This document shows positions 54,456 to 64,000 of a DNA stretch of 64,000 bases, piece by piece. This DNA comes from Anthoceros angustus (lineage: Eukaryota; Streptophyta; Anthocerotopsida; Anthocerotales; Anthocerotaceae). A program made the position numbers and the translations under genes. Location of the stretch: positions 1 to 64,000 of the forward strand of contig MU008220.1 in the NCBI GenBank assembly GCA_010909165.1, read 5' to 3'. The first letter of the stretch is position 1. Every line of letters begins with the position of its first letter. The notes under the pieces are model-generated. The model was not told where the DNA came from and did no database searches. It was given only the letters and a program-made list of their open reading frames with translations.

Positions 54456-57000
54456 GGCGGATGATCTTTGAAAGAGCCTGTGAGGAGAGGCGAATTTGCT
54501 CTCCTTCCCTCGACCCTCCTTGATTTCACCTTTTCTAATTCATGTGTTCGCGATTCCGTGTCTAACTGAGTTGAAGTCGGTTCGCCTTCATAGCCGGAAA
54601 CCGCCGTGAACTCAAGGTAGAGGAGGAGGAGTGTAAGGAAGATTCCGGAAGGATTCCAGAATGGGAATGCGCCTCCTAGAAGATTCGGATGAAGGTGGGA
54701 GGTTTCCAAGGGCAAGAAGCGAGGGCGACGGCCGAACGGGTCAAGAAGGGAAGGACACAGAAGAGGAACCCACCACACCTAGGGTCACCAGTCGAAATCA
54801 GCAGGAACGCGAGTGAAGGAGGAGAAAATAAAAGGGAACGACAAGTTGTGCCCTCTCGTGCAGGAGTCGCCGCTAGGAGAGATTGGAGCGGATGAGGAAG
54901 TTGTGGCAAACCAACCCCTAGAAGAAGAGGGGTTAGTTTCGATAGCCAAGTCCGCGAGAGCTCTAACATTTTTGGCGACATTTCACCGACCGTCCATCAA
55001 GTGGAGACAGTGACACCACGGCGAGAATTGTTGTGGAAGGGAATGGGCACGGGCAAATTGAATCTGCAGCCACCCATGGCTCGACGCAGTGATCTCCTCG
55101 ACTGTGCCATGGCTCTCACCGGCCGAGTGTGCAGGCCAACAGAAAAGTTGCTCAAGGAGAAGTTGGAGAGCCCGAAGGCGAGAACAAGGTGGCGAGGAGC
55201 GCAGACGGAATGCGAGGCGGCCCTATGCAAGGCACTGTGAGCGCTAAAGGCCATGTCCACCCAACAGAGGCCTTAGTGAATCAGTCAAGGGGCGATGCCA
55301 CAATCGAGGAGCTTCAAGATGAGGTCTCATGAGCCTGTGAACAAATGGAAACAATGGCGCCCGAGAAATTCAAGAAGTCATGGAGATATAAGCGAGAGAG
55401 AGATGAAGCTAGGGCCGAGTCAAGAGAGAGGTGGCCAAACCAAGAAGGGCAGAGCCACAAGAACCGCAGAGCCGCCACTGGGGAAACTACCACCACGGTG
55501 GCTAAACCGCCACCGCCGAAGGAGGAACCGAGGTGGGGAAGTCACCGGCTGAGAGCCGCAATACCGCGCCATGAAGCCTCGGAGAAGTGAGAGTGAACAA
55601 TGGATGGGTGACTCGCCAACTCGTGTTCACTGGGATTAGCCAAGTGGATTTTGTGTTTCGCAATCGGAAGTTGATCATATGGCGCACTACTCGGTCTTTC
55701 TTCATGAGGTGGTTAAAGGTACAAATCGATTGGGGCGGATGATCTTGAAAGAGCCTGTGAGGAGAGGGCGAATTTGTTTCCCCTTCCCTCGACCTCCTTG
55801 ATTTCACCTTTTCTAATTCATGTGTTCGCGATTCCGTGTGTCTAACGGAGTTGGTTCCGCCTCTTCATAGCCGGAAACCGGTGAACTCAAGGTAGAGGAG
55901 GAGGAGTGTAAGGATTCCGGAAGGATTCCTGGGAATGCGCCTCCTAGAAGATCTGGATGAAGGTGGAGGTTTCCAAGGGCAAGAAGCGAGGGCGCGACGG
56001 CCGAACGGGTCAAGAAGGGAAGGATGACGCAAGAGGAACCCAGCCCACACCTAGGGTCACCAGGTCGAAATCGGCAGCAGGAACGCGAGTGAAGGAGGAG
56101 AAAATAAAAGGGAAACGACAAGTTGTGCCCCTCTCAGGTGCAGGGGAGGAGTCGCTGCCGCTAGGAGAGATTGGAGCGGATGAGGAAGTTGTGGCAAACC
56201 AACCCCTAGAAGAAGAGGGGTTAGTTTCGATAGCCAAGTCCGCGACGGAGCTCCGGAACATTTTTGGCGACATTTCACTGACCCGTCCGGCTGAAGTGGA
56301 GACAGGTGACACCGCTCGCGTGCGAGAATTGTTGTGGAAGGGAATGGGCACGGGGGCAGCCCAATTCGGGAACTGCAGCCCGACGCCATGGCTCGACGCA
56401 GTGATCTCCTCGACTGTGCCATGGCTCTCACCGGCCGAGTGTGCAGGCCAAGTGAAAAGTTGCTCAAGGAGAAGTTGGAGAGCCCGAAGGCGAGAACAAG
56501 GTGAGGAGCGCAGACGGAATGCGAGGCGGCCCTATGCAAGGCATGAGCAAGGGCCATGTCCACCCAACAGAGGCCTTAGTGAATCAGTCAAGGGGCGATG
56601 CCACAATCGAGGAGCTTCAAGATGAGGTCTCATGAGCCTGTGAACAAATGGAAACAATGGCGCCCGGAGAAATTCAAGAAGTCATGGAGAGATATAGCGA
56701 GAGAGATGAAGCTAGGGCCGAGTCAAGAGAGAGGTGGCCAAACCAAGAAGGGCAGAGCCACAAGAACCGCAGCCGGGCCACCACTGGGGAAACTACCACC
56801 ACGGTGGCTAAACCGCCACCGCCGAAGGAGGAACCGAGGTGGGGAAGTCACCGACGACCGCAGTGGGATACGATCCCCGAACCAAGGCAGCCTGTGATTG
56901 TCCACGGAGGAGAGGGTAAGAACCTCAGAGTCAAGAGCGACATCATAGGCCGAGGCGGATGAGGATGCTCATGTCCTCGGCTTCGCCGCATGGTGAGCGT
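54456..57000 (+). repeat. Two tandem copies (about 1.27 kb), gag-like
   Basis: Blocks 54456-55730 and 55731-57000 repeat: AAAGAGCCTGTGAGGAGAGG, CTAATTCATGTGTTCGCGATTCCGTG, GGAATGCGCCTCCTAGAAGAT, GGAGTCGC, TGGAGCGGATGAGGAAGTTG, AATTGTTGTGGAAGGGAATG, CACCCAACAGAGGCC, GAGCTTCAAGATGAGGTCTC. Encoded words such as ERMKLG and PPPKEEPRWGS occur in both. The frame is kept only over short stretches (for example 55957-56625, 222 codons). A CCACCACGGTGG palindrome lies at about 55490 and 56807. Copies differ by dozens of 1-12-bp indels and few substitutions. Confidence 0.5.
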
Positions 57001-57387
57001 GCTCACTCTAAATGTGTATGTGGTTGTTGGGACAGGAGGGGCGTAAACTATTGGTCGACATCTTGACCGCCACGCGCTACTGGTTCTTCCGAACGGGAGC
57101 GGGGCCTACCCCCAAGTGGTGATCGAGGAAATGAGCGAAGCCGCGTGGAGGAGGAGCACACGTGGCTGTCCAACATGAGGAGCGGAATAACAGCATAGGG
57201 CCTATAGACGACGACGCCCATGGAAGACGCCAAGAAACCGCAGCGTGATGCGAGGTGGAGGTTTTGGGGAGAATCGCCGGATCGAGGCGCAGGAGAGCGA
57301 GAGCGACGGAACCCCACCGGCCGGCTAGGCAAAGAATCATGACGCCGCCGATTTTAGGGAGCGCGACATCATAGGCCGAGGCTTTTT
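57001..57387 (+). other. Unassigned stretch before the next duplication
   Basis: GC-rich, probably coding-derived and continuous with the gag-like blocks. No motif is seen. The word GACATCATAGGCCGAGG at 57365 also occurs at 56938, so it belongs to the same repeat family. Confidence 0.3.
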
Positions 57388-59010
57388 GGGGTAGGGGATA
57401 GGATGTTTTGAGGACCCGTGGAGAGTTTCGAATTGGTAGGAGCGCCGTGGTAGTGGGCCATATTTTCTAGACACCGTAGGAGTGAGTCGTGAAATCCACA
57501 ATGAATGTATAAGAGACCCTTGAGAGTCTCTCCAATGCATACGTGTGAACTTCCGTGTGTTGAAGCTATGCGCGAGGTTGATTGGAGACGCCCGATCAAG
57601 ATCAAACTCTGCTCGATGCACCGCCTCACAAGAAGGCCGGAAGATCCTCGGATGGTCGAGAGCGGAGTGGCCAAGCTCCACGCCTGGGTGACGAAGGCAC
57701 GCGCTACGAAAAGAGGTAGGAATTGCCGGAAGGCCGAGGCGGAACCGCCGAAGGCGATCGCCCAAGCACCGACCGGGTTTTTCCCGATCCTCTTCCCAAC
57801 CGCCGCCACTGTGTGTTTTATTCCAAGAGGGGTCTGTGGCCCAAGGAGGGGGTCCAAGGAGGGTCTGTGGTGGCCCAAGGAGGGTCTGTGGGGCCCAAGG
57901 AGGGTCTGTGAAGGAGGGTCTGGGGGAGAGAGTTCATTAGAAGAGAAAGGTTCTCAAGGGTAGATGAGTGCTACTGTGAGGGATTGTGAGAGTGTGAGGG
58001 AAAATCGAAATGCGAGGGGAGTGGAAGTGTGCGGAATCGCAGAAATTCCTAGAGGTAGAGTGAGGTGTATATAGGTGTCTGATGCCCATAGCCCCAAGGT
58101 CTGCGCCAGAAGCCGGTGACAAATAGACCCCGCGACAAAGCACACAGGGACCCGCTGGTGAACCGCCACGTGGCCGAGTCTACCACGGTGGTGGGTTTGG
58201 GGTAGGGATAGGATGTTTTGAGGACCCGTGGAGTTGTAGTTTCGAATTGGTAGGAGCGCCGTGGTAGTGGGCCATATTTTCTAGACACCGTAGGAGTGAG
58301 TCGTGGAACCACAACCGAATGTATAAGAGACCCTTGAGAGTCTCTCAATGCATACGTGTGAACTTCCGTGTTGAAGCTATGCGCGAGGTTGATTGGAGAC
58401 GCCCGATCAAGATCAAACTCTGCTCGATGCACCGCCTCACAAGAAGGCCGGAAGATCCTCGGATGGTCGAGAGCGTGGCCAAGCTCCACGCCTGGGTGAC
58501 GGCAGCCGGGCGCTACGAAAAGAGGTAGGAATTGCCGCTGAAGGCCGAGGCGGAATCCGGGCGATCGCCCAAGCACCGGGTTTTTCCCGATCCTCTTCCC
58601 AACCGCCACCAGCGTGTTTTATTCCAGAGGGTCTGTGGCCCAAGGAGGGTCTGTGGCCCAAGGAGGGTCTGTGGTGGCCCAAGGAGGGTCTGTGTGGCCC
58701 AAGGAGGGTCTGTGGCCCGTGAGGCGAGGGAGAGTTCATTAGAAGGGAAAGGTTCAAGGGTAGATGAGTGCTACTGTGAGGGATTGTGAGAGTGTGTGAG
58801 GGAAAATCGAAATGCGAGGGGAGTGGAAGTGCGGTGGAATCAGAAATTCCTAGAAGTGAGTGAGGTGTATATAGGTGTCTGATGCCCATAGCCCCAAGGT
58901 CTGCGCCAGGAAGCCGGTGACAAATAGACTCGACAAAGCGGCGCTGTGGTGGGGACCCGCCACGGGAACCGCCACGCGGTGGCCGAGTCTACCACGGTGG
59001 TGGGTTTGGG
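57388..59010 (+). repeat. Two tandem copies (about 0.81 kb)
   Basis: Blocks 57388-58198 and 58199-59010. Both contain GGATAGGATGTTTTGAGGAC, GGGCCATATTTTCTAGACACC, GAATGTATAAGAGACCCTTG, GATCAAACTCTGCTCGATGC, a short minisatellite of GGCCCAAGGAGGGTCTGTG units, and GTGAGGTGTATATAGGTGTC. The last could be a minus-strand TATA region. Both copies end at GTCTACCACGGTGGTGGG. No gene is recognised. Confidence 0.6.
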
Positions 59011-59106
59011 GTAGTAATAAGGTGGGTAGTGAGCGACGGGTAGGTCTAGAATCCATAGATTTAACACCTTGACACAAAACCATTCCCTTGGGATCGAATC
59101 CTAGGA

Positions 59107-60305
59107 CTATAACGACATAGAGGGTAAATGTGGCCTCTTTGCGTCTTCGGATGCAAGAAACCCATTCCACATCTGCCTACCTACCGTGGTAGGCTGACTG
59201 CCTACCACGGTAGTCTGCCCACCCTCTTGGGTAGGCTGCCTCCCTACCGGGGTAGGCTGCCGGGGTGCCTCTTCCCTAGGCACCCACGCAATGGTGGGGA
59301 CTCCCCCCACTCTTGGAGCGGTAGTTCTCCTTTCATAAACTACCACTTGGCCCTCCTTGGCCAGATCTTGCTCTCCTCCGCCTGCTTGCTCTTGTGGAGG
59401 AAAGGCCTCCCATTCCGGCAGCCTTGCTGCCTCCTCTTCTTCCGCCCTCGCTCCTAACATGCTTGTGGAGGTCTGACCTTCCACTGTCTTTTCTGCAAAA
59501 GGCAAGGGCCTTTCCAAACTTGGCTGGAGATGAATTACCTCCGAAGGATGCCAAGCATCTTCCAACTCCTTGCTTGTGAGAAGCCCCTCTGTTTCCCACA
59601 AATGCACCAAATAGGTGCTAAGGTAGCAAGGCCTGGGCCCTTCCTCATCCAGAATTCGCTTGAGGAGTTTCTCCTGGTGGATGTATGCTTCATACATAAT
59701 TGTTCCCCAATCCTTGGCTCCCATGGAAATCTTCCACAAAATCGGAGGAAGTTGCCGAAATAAGAAGTTCGTTGGTAGTTCACCAACCCCAAGACAATCT
59801 TTGCAAAGAGCCTCCACCTCCTTGATGCTCTCTGCTTTCCACCATTCTTGGCGTGGCCTTCACTCCTCCATCCATCATGTCGAGGAGCTCTTGCGGAATG
59901 TCGGAGAGGGCCCTCTTCCTCCATTCGACCTTTCGAGAGCACCCGAGCTCTCCTCTCGGCCTCCCGCGGTAGCCTGTAATGCTTGACCGTCCAACAAGCA
60001 AGGATCCCGAGCATTCCTCTCCAAAAGGCGGGCGCTCCGATTGATGGAGGTTGATGAAACACTCCTCAATCAACTCCAAATTGGTGTAGGCCCATTGGCC
60101 ATACACCCATCCCAATTGGATGTTGTCTTCTTCCGCCCACCAAAATCCACTAGATCCCCGGGTTGAGCTGCCCGCAAAGCACGAAATTGTGGCATCAAAA
60201 GCTCGCCTCCGGCGCGGCCGCCTGCTGGCTTTTTGCCCTTTCCTTCTCGAGGTAGAGCCTTTGCCCCGGCGGCTCCTTCCCTTGCCTTTTCCTCCTCGAG
60301 GCATG
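59107..60305 (-). CDS. Gag-like repeat protein, copy 1 (frames broken)
   Basis: On the minus strand three overlapping frames together cover one protein. A basic N-terminal part (about 60304-60200) precedes EEDNIQLGWVYGQWAYTNLE, LIEECFINLHQSE and LSDIPQELLDMMDGGVK. A helical segment (GLVNYQRTSYF, WKISMGAKDWGTIMYEAYI, CYLSTYLVHLW) follows. Next come an acidic part and a C-terminal run of imperfect VGRQPT(P/Q)xG units at 59165-59260 where CTACC/GGTAG palindromes lie. The helical segment's layout recalls gag-like plant transposon protein domains, which is my inference. Indels break the frame. A second copy starts at 62233. Confidence 0.45.
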
Positions 60306-60540
60306 GCGGCGTCTTCCTTTCCAAGTGTTTCAAAGGAATTACTTCCCAACGCCAAACACGGGTGTTCCCCAAACTTCTCTTCCCAAACACTTCTCCCCTT
60401 TGTGGTAGCAACCACTTCACCGCAAAGACACGCTAGCTCCGGGCGCGAGTTTTTCAGTGCCCCTCCCCCCGTTGTCCTTCTTCCAGGCGTAGCGCCACGA
60501 TTGTTCGCAGCGCCTCTCAATTCTACCGCCACAGCGCTTT

Positions 60541-61335
60541 GAGTGCTGCGCTTTTCTAAAGGAATACATGTGCTAGTTAATGATTGGGGTTTGGGTTATT
60601 TAGTCAAGTTAAGCTCTTAGCATTATATGTGTCTTTTCATTAGGGTTACGTCGTTTGGATAAGACACGTTGATTCATAAGTCTCTTTAGTTGTCTTTTCA
60701 TATAACACATAAGTTTTATGTATGTTCTTGATACAATGTAATTATTATATGTTTAATTGATCCAGACCACTAAATTACGTTATGGTATCGTAGCATTAGA
60801 TGCATCGCATTCTAGTGAATGCACATTGTAAAATGCATTGAAAAGATGCATTTGCATATAGTTTCGTTGTTTTTGATTTAGAAAATGCTTTCTTGATCAA
60901 GAAAATAGAAACATAAAGAAAGTGCTTTGTGTTGCTTTATTTCTATAGATGCTCTTATAATTTCTAGCAGATTAGAGTAATCCTAGCGCATTTCTCCTCG
61001 ATTTGCTACCTAGCAAAATCGATGAAGTGCACTAGGACAACCACCGATCCGCAGTAGATTATTAGAGGCATATCTATAACATCAAAAATGTTGAAACAGA
61101 CTTTCTAGCAACACAAAAATTTGGCCCTATGAATGGCCAATCGAGTGGATTGGCGTCTCGCCGAGCGGATTCTCGCCACGTAATCGCCGCAGAGGTCAAG
61201 GCCGGTGGACAGCACCTTGGAACCGTACGAGCAACCATCGGACACGCTGCGCATCGACAGACGAATACAAACGGGCCTGTTGATGCAAAGTGGAAATAAG
61301 AGATTCCTTCACCAACTTGATTGGATCCTCTTCTT
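60541..61335 (+). mobile_element. Copia LTR/leader-like block, duplicated copy with damaged primer site
   Basis: Same sequence as 62465-63240. The primer-binding site is damaged here: TGGTATCGTAGC against TGGTATCAGAGC at 62700. It is followed not by gag but by the second gag-like minus-strand copy, as expected if this whole unit was duplicated. Confidence 0.6.
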
Positions 61336-61339
61336 CCGC

Positions 61340-62260
61340 CTCCTAACATGCTTGTGGAGGTCCGACCTTCCAACTTTTTCTCGCAAAAGGCAAGGGCCTT
61401 TCCAAACTTTCCGGAGATGAATTACCTCAAGGATGCCAAGCATCTTCCAACTCCTTGCTTGTGAGAAGCCCCTCTGTTTCCACAAATGCACCAAATAGGT
61501 GCTAAGGTAGCAAGGCCTGGGCCTTCCTCATCCATGAATTCGCTTGAGGAGTTTCTCCCGGTGGTGGATGTATGCTTCATACATAATTGTTCCCCAATCC
61601 GGCTTGGCTCCCATGGAAATCTTCCACAAAAACTGGAGGAAGTTGGTGCTGAAATAAGAAGTTCGTTGGTAGTTCACCAACCCCAGCACAATCTTTGCAA
61701 AGAGCCTCCACTTCAGCTCCTTGATGCTCTCTGTTTTCCAGCCATTCTTGGCGTGGGCCTTCACTCCTCCATCCATCATGTCGAGGAGCTCTTGCGGAAT
61801 GTCGGAGAGGGCCGTCCTCTTCCCTCCATTCGACCTTTCGAGAGCAATTCCGGAGCTCTCCTCTTCTGGCCTCCCGTAGACTTGCCTAATGCTTCGGACC
61901 GTCCAACAGCAAGGATCAGTCCGAGCATTCCTCTCCGGCAAGGCGGCAGGGGCTGCTTCCGATTGATGGAGGTTGATGAAACACTCCTCAATCAACTCCA
62001 AATTGGTGTAGGCCCATTGGCGGCCATACACCCATCCCAATTGGATGTTGTCTTCTTCTGCCCACTGCCGAAAATCCACTAGATCCCCGGGTTGAGCCGC
62101 CTCAGTGCAAATTGTGGCATCAAAAGCTCGCCTCCTCTGCGCGGCCGCCTGCTGGCTTTTTGCCCTTTCCTTCTCGCGAGGTAGAGCCTTTGCCCCGGCG
62201 GCTCCTTCCCTTGCCTTTTCCTCCTCGAGGCATGGCGCCTTCCTTTCCAAGTGTTTCAAA
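61340..62260 (-). CDS. Gag-like repeat protein, copy 2
   Basis: Open from about 62259 to 61528 (about 243 codons, no ATG at the start of the open frame). It shows the better-preserved order: EEEKAREGAAGAKAL, QPGDLVDFRQWAEEDNIQLG, TNLELIEECFINLHQSE, TALSDIPQELLDMMDGGVKA, IKELKWRLFAKIVLGLVNYQ, TSYFSTNFLQFLWKISMGAK, WGTIMYEAYIHHREKLLKR. It continues in another frame (CYLSTYLVHLWKQRGF) to about 61340. No catalytic motif. Promoter-like sequence would lie in the LTR/leader block to its right. Function unknown; a structural (Gag-type) role is inferred from the context. Confidence 0.45.
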
Positions 62261-62473
62261 GGAAGGAATTACTTCCAAACACGGTGTTCCCAAACTTCTT
62301 CCCAAACACTTCTCCCTTTGTGGTAGCAACCACTTCACCTCAAAGACACGCTAGCTCCGGGCGCGAGTTTTTCACCGCGCGTCCTCCTCTCGTTGTCCTT
62401 CTTCCAGGCGCCGCCACGATTGTTCGCAGCGCCTCCTCCCGCCTCACCCCACACTTTGAGTGCTGCGCTTAAA

Positions 62474-62699
62474 GGAATACATGTGCTAGTTAATGATTGG
62501 GGTTTGGGTTATTTAGTCAAGTTAAGCTCTTAGCATTATATGTGTCTTTTCATTAGGGTTACGTCGTTTGGATAAGACACGTTGATTCATAAGTCTCTTT
62601 AGTTGTCTTTTCATATAACACATAAGTTTTATGTATGTTCTTGATACAATGTAATTATTATATATGTTTAATTGATCTGTATCTACCTAAATTACGTTA
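62474..62699 (+). mobile_element. Copia-type 5' LTR (approximate)
   Basis: An AT-rich block between the gag-like repeat and the primer-binding site, with TGTGCTAGTTAATG at about 62482 as a possible TG start and promoter-like TATATG words. The end next to the primer site is ...AAATTACGTTA, lacking the usual CA, so the edge is uncertain. Confidence 0.45.
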
Positions 62700-62711
62700 T
62701 GGTATCAGAGC
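62700..62711 (+). promoter_or_regulatory. Primer-binding site for initiator Met-tRNA
   Basis: TGGTATCAGAGC matches the 3' end complement of plant initiator methionine tRNA and is the standard primer-binding site of plant copia elements. It lies 1.1 kb before the gag start. Confidence 0.85.
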
Positions 62712-63792
62712 GCTAGATGCAGATCGCATTCTAGTGAATGCACATTGTAAAATGCATTGAAAAAGATGCATTTGCATATAGTTTCTGTTGTTTTTGATTT
62801 AGAAAAATGCTTTCTTGATCAAGAAAATAGAAACATAAAGAAAGTGCTTTGTGTTGCTTTATTTATATAGATGCTCTTATAATTTCTAGCGATTAGAGTA
62901 ATCCTAGCATCTCCTACGATTTGCTAGCAAAATCGATGAAGTGCACTAGGACAACCACCGATCCGCAGTAGATTATTAGAGGCATATCTATAAAATCAAA
63001 AATGTTGAAACAGACTTTCTAGCAACACATATGAATGGCCAACAATCGAGTGGATTGGCGTCCTCTTACTGATTCCGCCACGTAATCGCCGCAGAGGTCA
63101 AGTTGTCGGTGATGCACGAACTGCACGAGCAACTTCATCGGACACGCTATGCATCGACAGACGAATACAAACGGGCCTGTTGATGCGTGGAAATAAGAGA
63201 TTCCTTCACCAACTTGATTGGATCCCTCTTCCTGCACGCCAAGGTGCCCTACCACAAAGAAATTACAATCAGAGAGGTTTTCTAACAACACATGCTTCCC
63301 ATACATCTAGTGTTGATCAGCTAATAAACAGGATTGAGGGACATAGACAAAACGTCGATAGACGTTTCGATAGCATCTCTCAGAGGCTAATTGCAGTAAC
63401 TGTTGATCTGCATGATCTTATAGAAAAGATAGAACATGTGGATTTCAAATTACTAACCTTGTTGAAGCCTACCTTGCTTGCTAACCCTGCAAATAGGGGA
63501 GTAGCTTGTAAGCACGCTAAGAAAACAAGTAGAGCCCATTAATATCCCCAAATTGCCCCTCAACATACGCTACAATAGGTGGCAAATTAGAGACCAAAAT
63601 TGGAAACATTGCAGAGAGGTCAATCGGATGCACTCAGAGAAGACAAAGTTGCCCAACTTTGTTGCTAACATCCTCTGACTTTGTTCGCATGAGAGTATGT
63701 CCCTGAGGTCCTAGAAAACAAACCAACAAAGGTCAATCATCTTAGTATCTTAGTGTTCTAGGAGTAGCTAACCTAGAACACAAAAGAGGAAG
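62712..63792 (+). mobile_element. Copia 5' leader with an extra reading frame
   Basis: About 1.08 kb separate the primer site from gag, long for a copia leader. Frame 63186-63542 is open and encodes a helical segment, VDQLINRIEGHRQNVDRRFD then SISQRLIAVTVDLHDLIEKI, with heptad-like spacing. The first part of the leader (to 63240) is shared with 60.8-61.3 kb. Whether the frame is translated is unknown. Confidence 0.5.
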
Positions 63793-64000
63793 ATGGCTGA
63801 TCCCTCATCCAGCCATGGTGGGGAAGGGTTTAAGGAAAAGGATAGGTTTGGTGGTCAGGATTACGATATTTGGGTAATCCGCATGAGAGGAGCTTTACAG
63901 AATAGAAAACTCTGGAAGCTTGCTAACGGGGATGATGAATTCCCAGAAGCTACCACCTCTACACCCTCACCTTCTGAAAAGAAAAAACAGGACGAATGGG
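63793..64000 (+). CDS. Ty1/copia Gag, N-terminal part (runs off the window)
   Basis: The ATG at 63793 starts MADPSSSHGGEGFKEKDRFG, then GQDYDIWVIRMRGALQNRKLW and KLANGDDEFPEAT. The spacing FGGQDYDIW...M...L....LW is that of the plant copia Gag N-terminal domain (UBN2 type). The frame is intact to the window end (69 codons), so this element may be younger than the other mobile elements here. Confidence 0.85.
   Translation, partial: MADPSSSHGGEGFKEKDRFGGQDYDIWVIRMRGALQNRKLWKLANGDDEFPEATTSTPSPSEKKKQDEW

Larger units (their letters stand above)
59430..62470. repeat. 1.92-kb tandem duplication spanning gag-like gene and copia leader
   Basis: The segment about 59430-61335 is repeated from about 61336. 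The order is gag-like minus-strand frame, then LTR-like and leader sequence (60541-61335 and 62465-63240). The join at about 61335 reads GATTGGATCC|TCTTCTTCCGCC, and TCTTCTTCCGCC also occurs at 59434, marking the duplication edge. Copies differ by many 1-6-bp indels. Confidence 0.75.

Overview
The window is nuclear DNA from a green plant of the streptophyte line (a land plant or a close algal relative). Five well-supported protein genes are typical plant nuclear genes with GT-AG introns and organelle-targeting leaders: SURF1, organellar isoleucyl-tRNA synthetase, the VKOR-thioredoxin fusion LTO1, a diacylglycerol kinase without C1 domains, and a PP2A B' subunit. They sit among Ty1/copia, Ty3/gypsy and CACTA-type elements. 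Introns are mostly short (about 70-700 bp). The species cannot be named from the sequence alone.

Layout. 1-2.5 kb: two copies of a CACTA-like terminal repeat and the 3' end of a dead copia element. 3.5-14.2 kb is the main gene block: SURF1 (+), an unrecognised coding-looking stretch (-), a damaged C2 / Tyr-Pro-Gly-rich gene (+), IleRS (-) and LTO1 (+). The last two are divergent with 324 bp between their start codons. 14.2-15.5 kb: diverged tandem repeats. 15.5-18.9 kb: a pentanucleotide satellite (TTGAG/CTGAG/TTAAA). 19.0-20.5 kb: a dead gypsy element (-). 21.0-24.6 kb: diacylglycerol kinase (-, 12 coding exons). 24.6-27 kb: short tandem repeats and an LTR-like stretch. 27.7-30.1 kb: PP2A B' (+, two coding exons). 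32.3-38.0 kb: a gypsy element (+) split by about 3.3 kb of CACTA-like DNA. 38-39 kb: two unexplained reading frames.

39-62.5 kb is a patchwork of repetitive, low-complexity, gag-like and coiled-coil coding sequence on both strands. No polymerase or integrase is visible there. Nearly every block occurs as two adjacent copies that differ mainly by short indels. 62.5-64 kb holds the leader, primer-binding site and gag start of a copia element that runs off the window.

Functional links. SURF1 is for mitochondrial cytochrome c oxidase assembly, IleRS for organellar translation and LTO1 for thylakoid disulfide formation. DGK and PP2A B' are lipid-signalling and phosphatase-regulatory genes. I see no operon-like system. 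The most unusual signals are: a 591-bp exon-containing tandem duplication inside SURF1 in which only the second copy has lost a splice donor; the intronless GC-rich IleRS next to LTO1; the G-to-A-shifted pentamer satellite; and the 39-63 kb array, whose unrelated reading frames share a CTACCNNGGTAG palindrome encoding a TT(V/M)VGS-type peptide.
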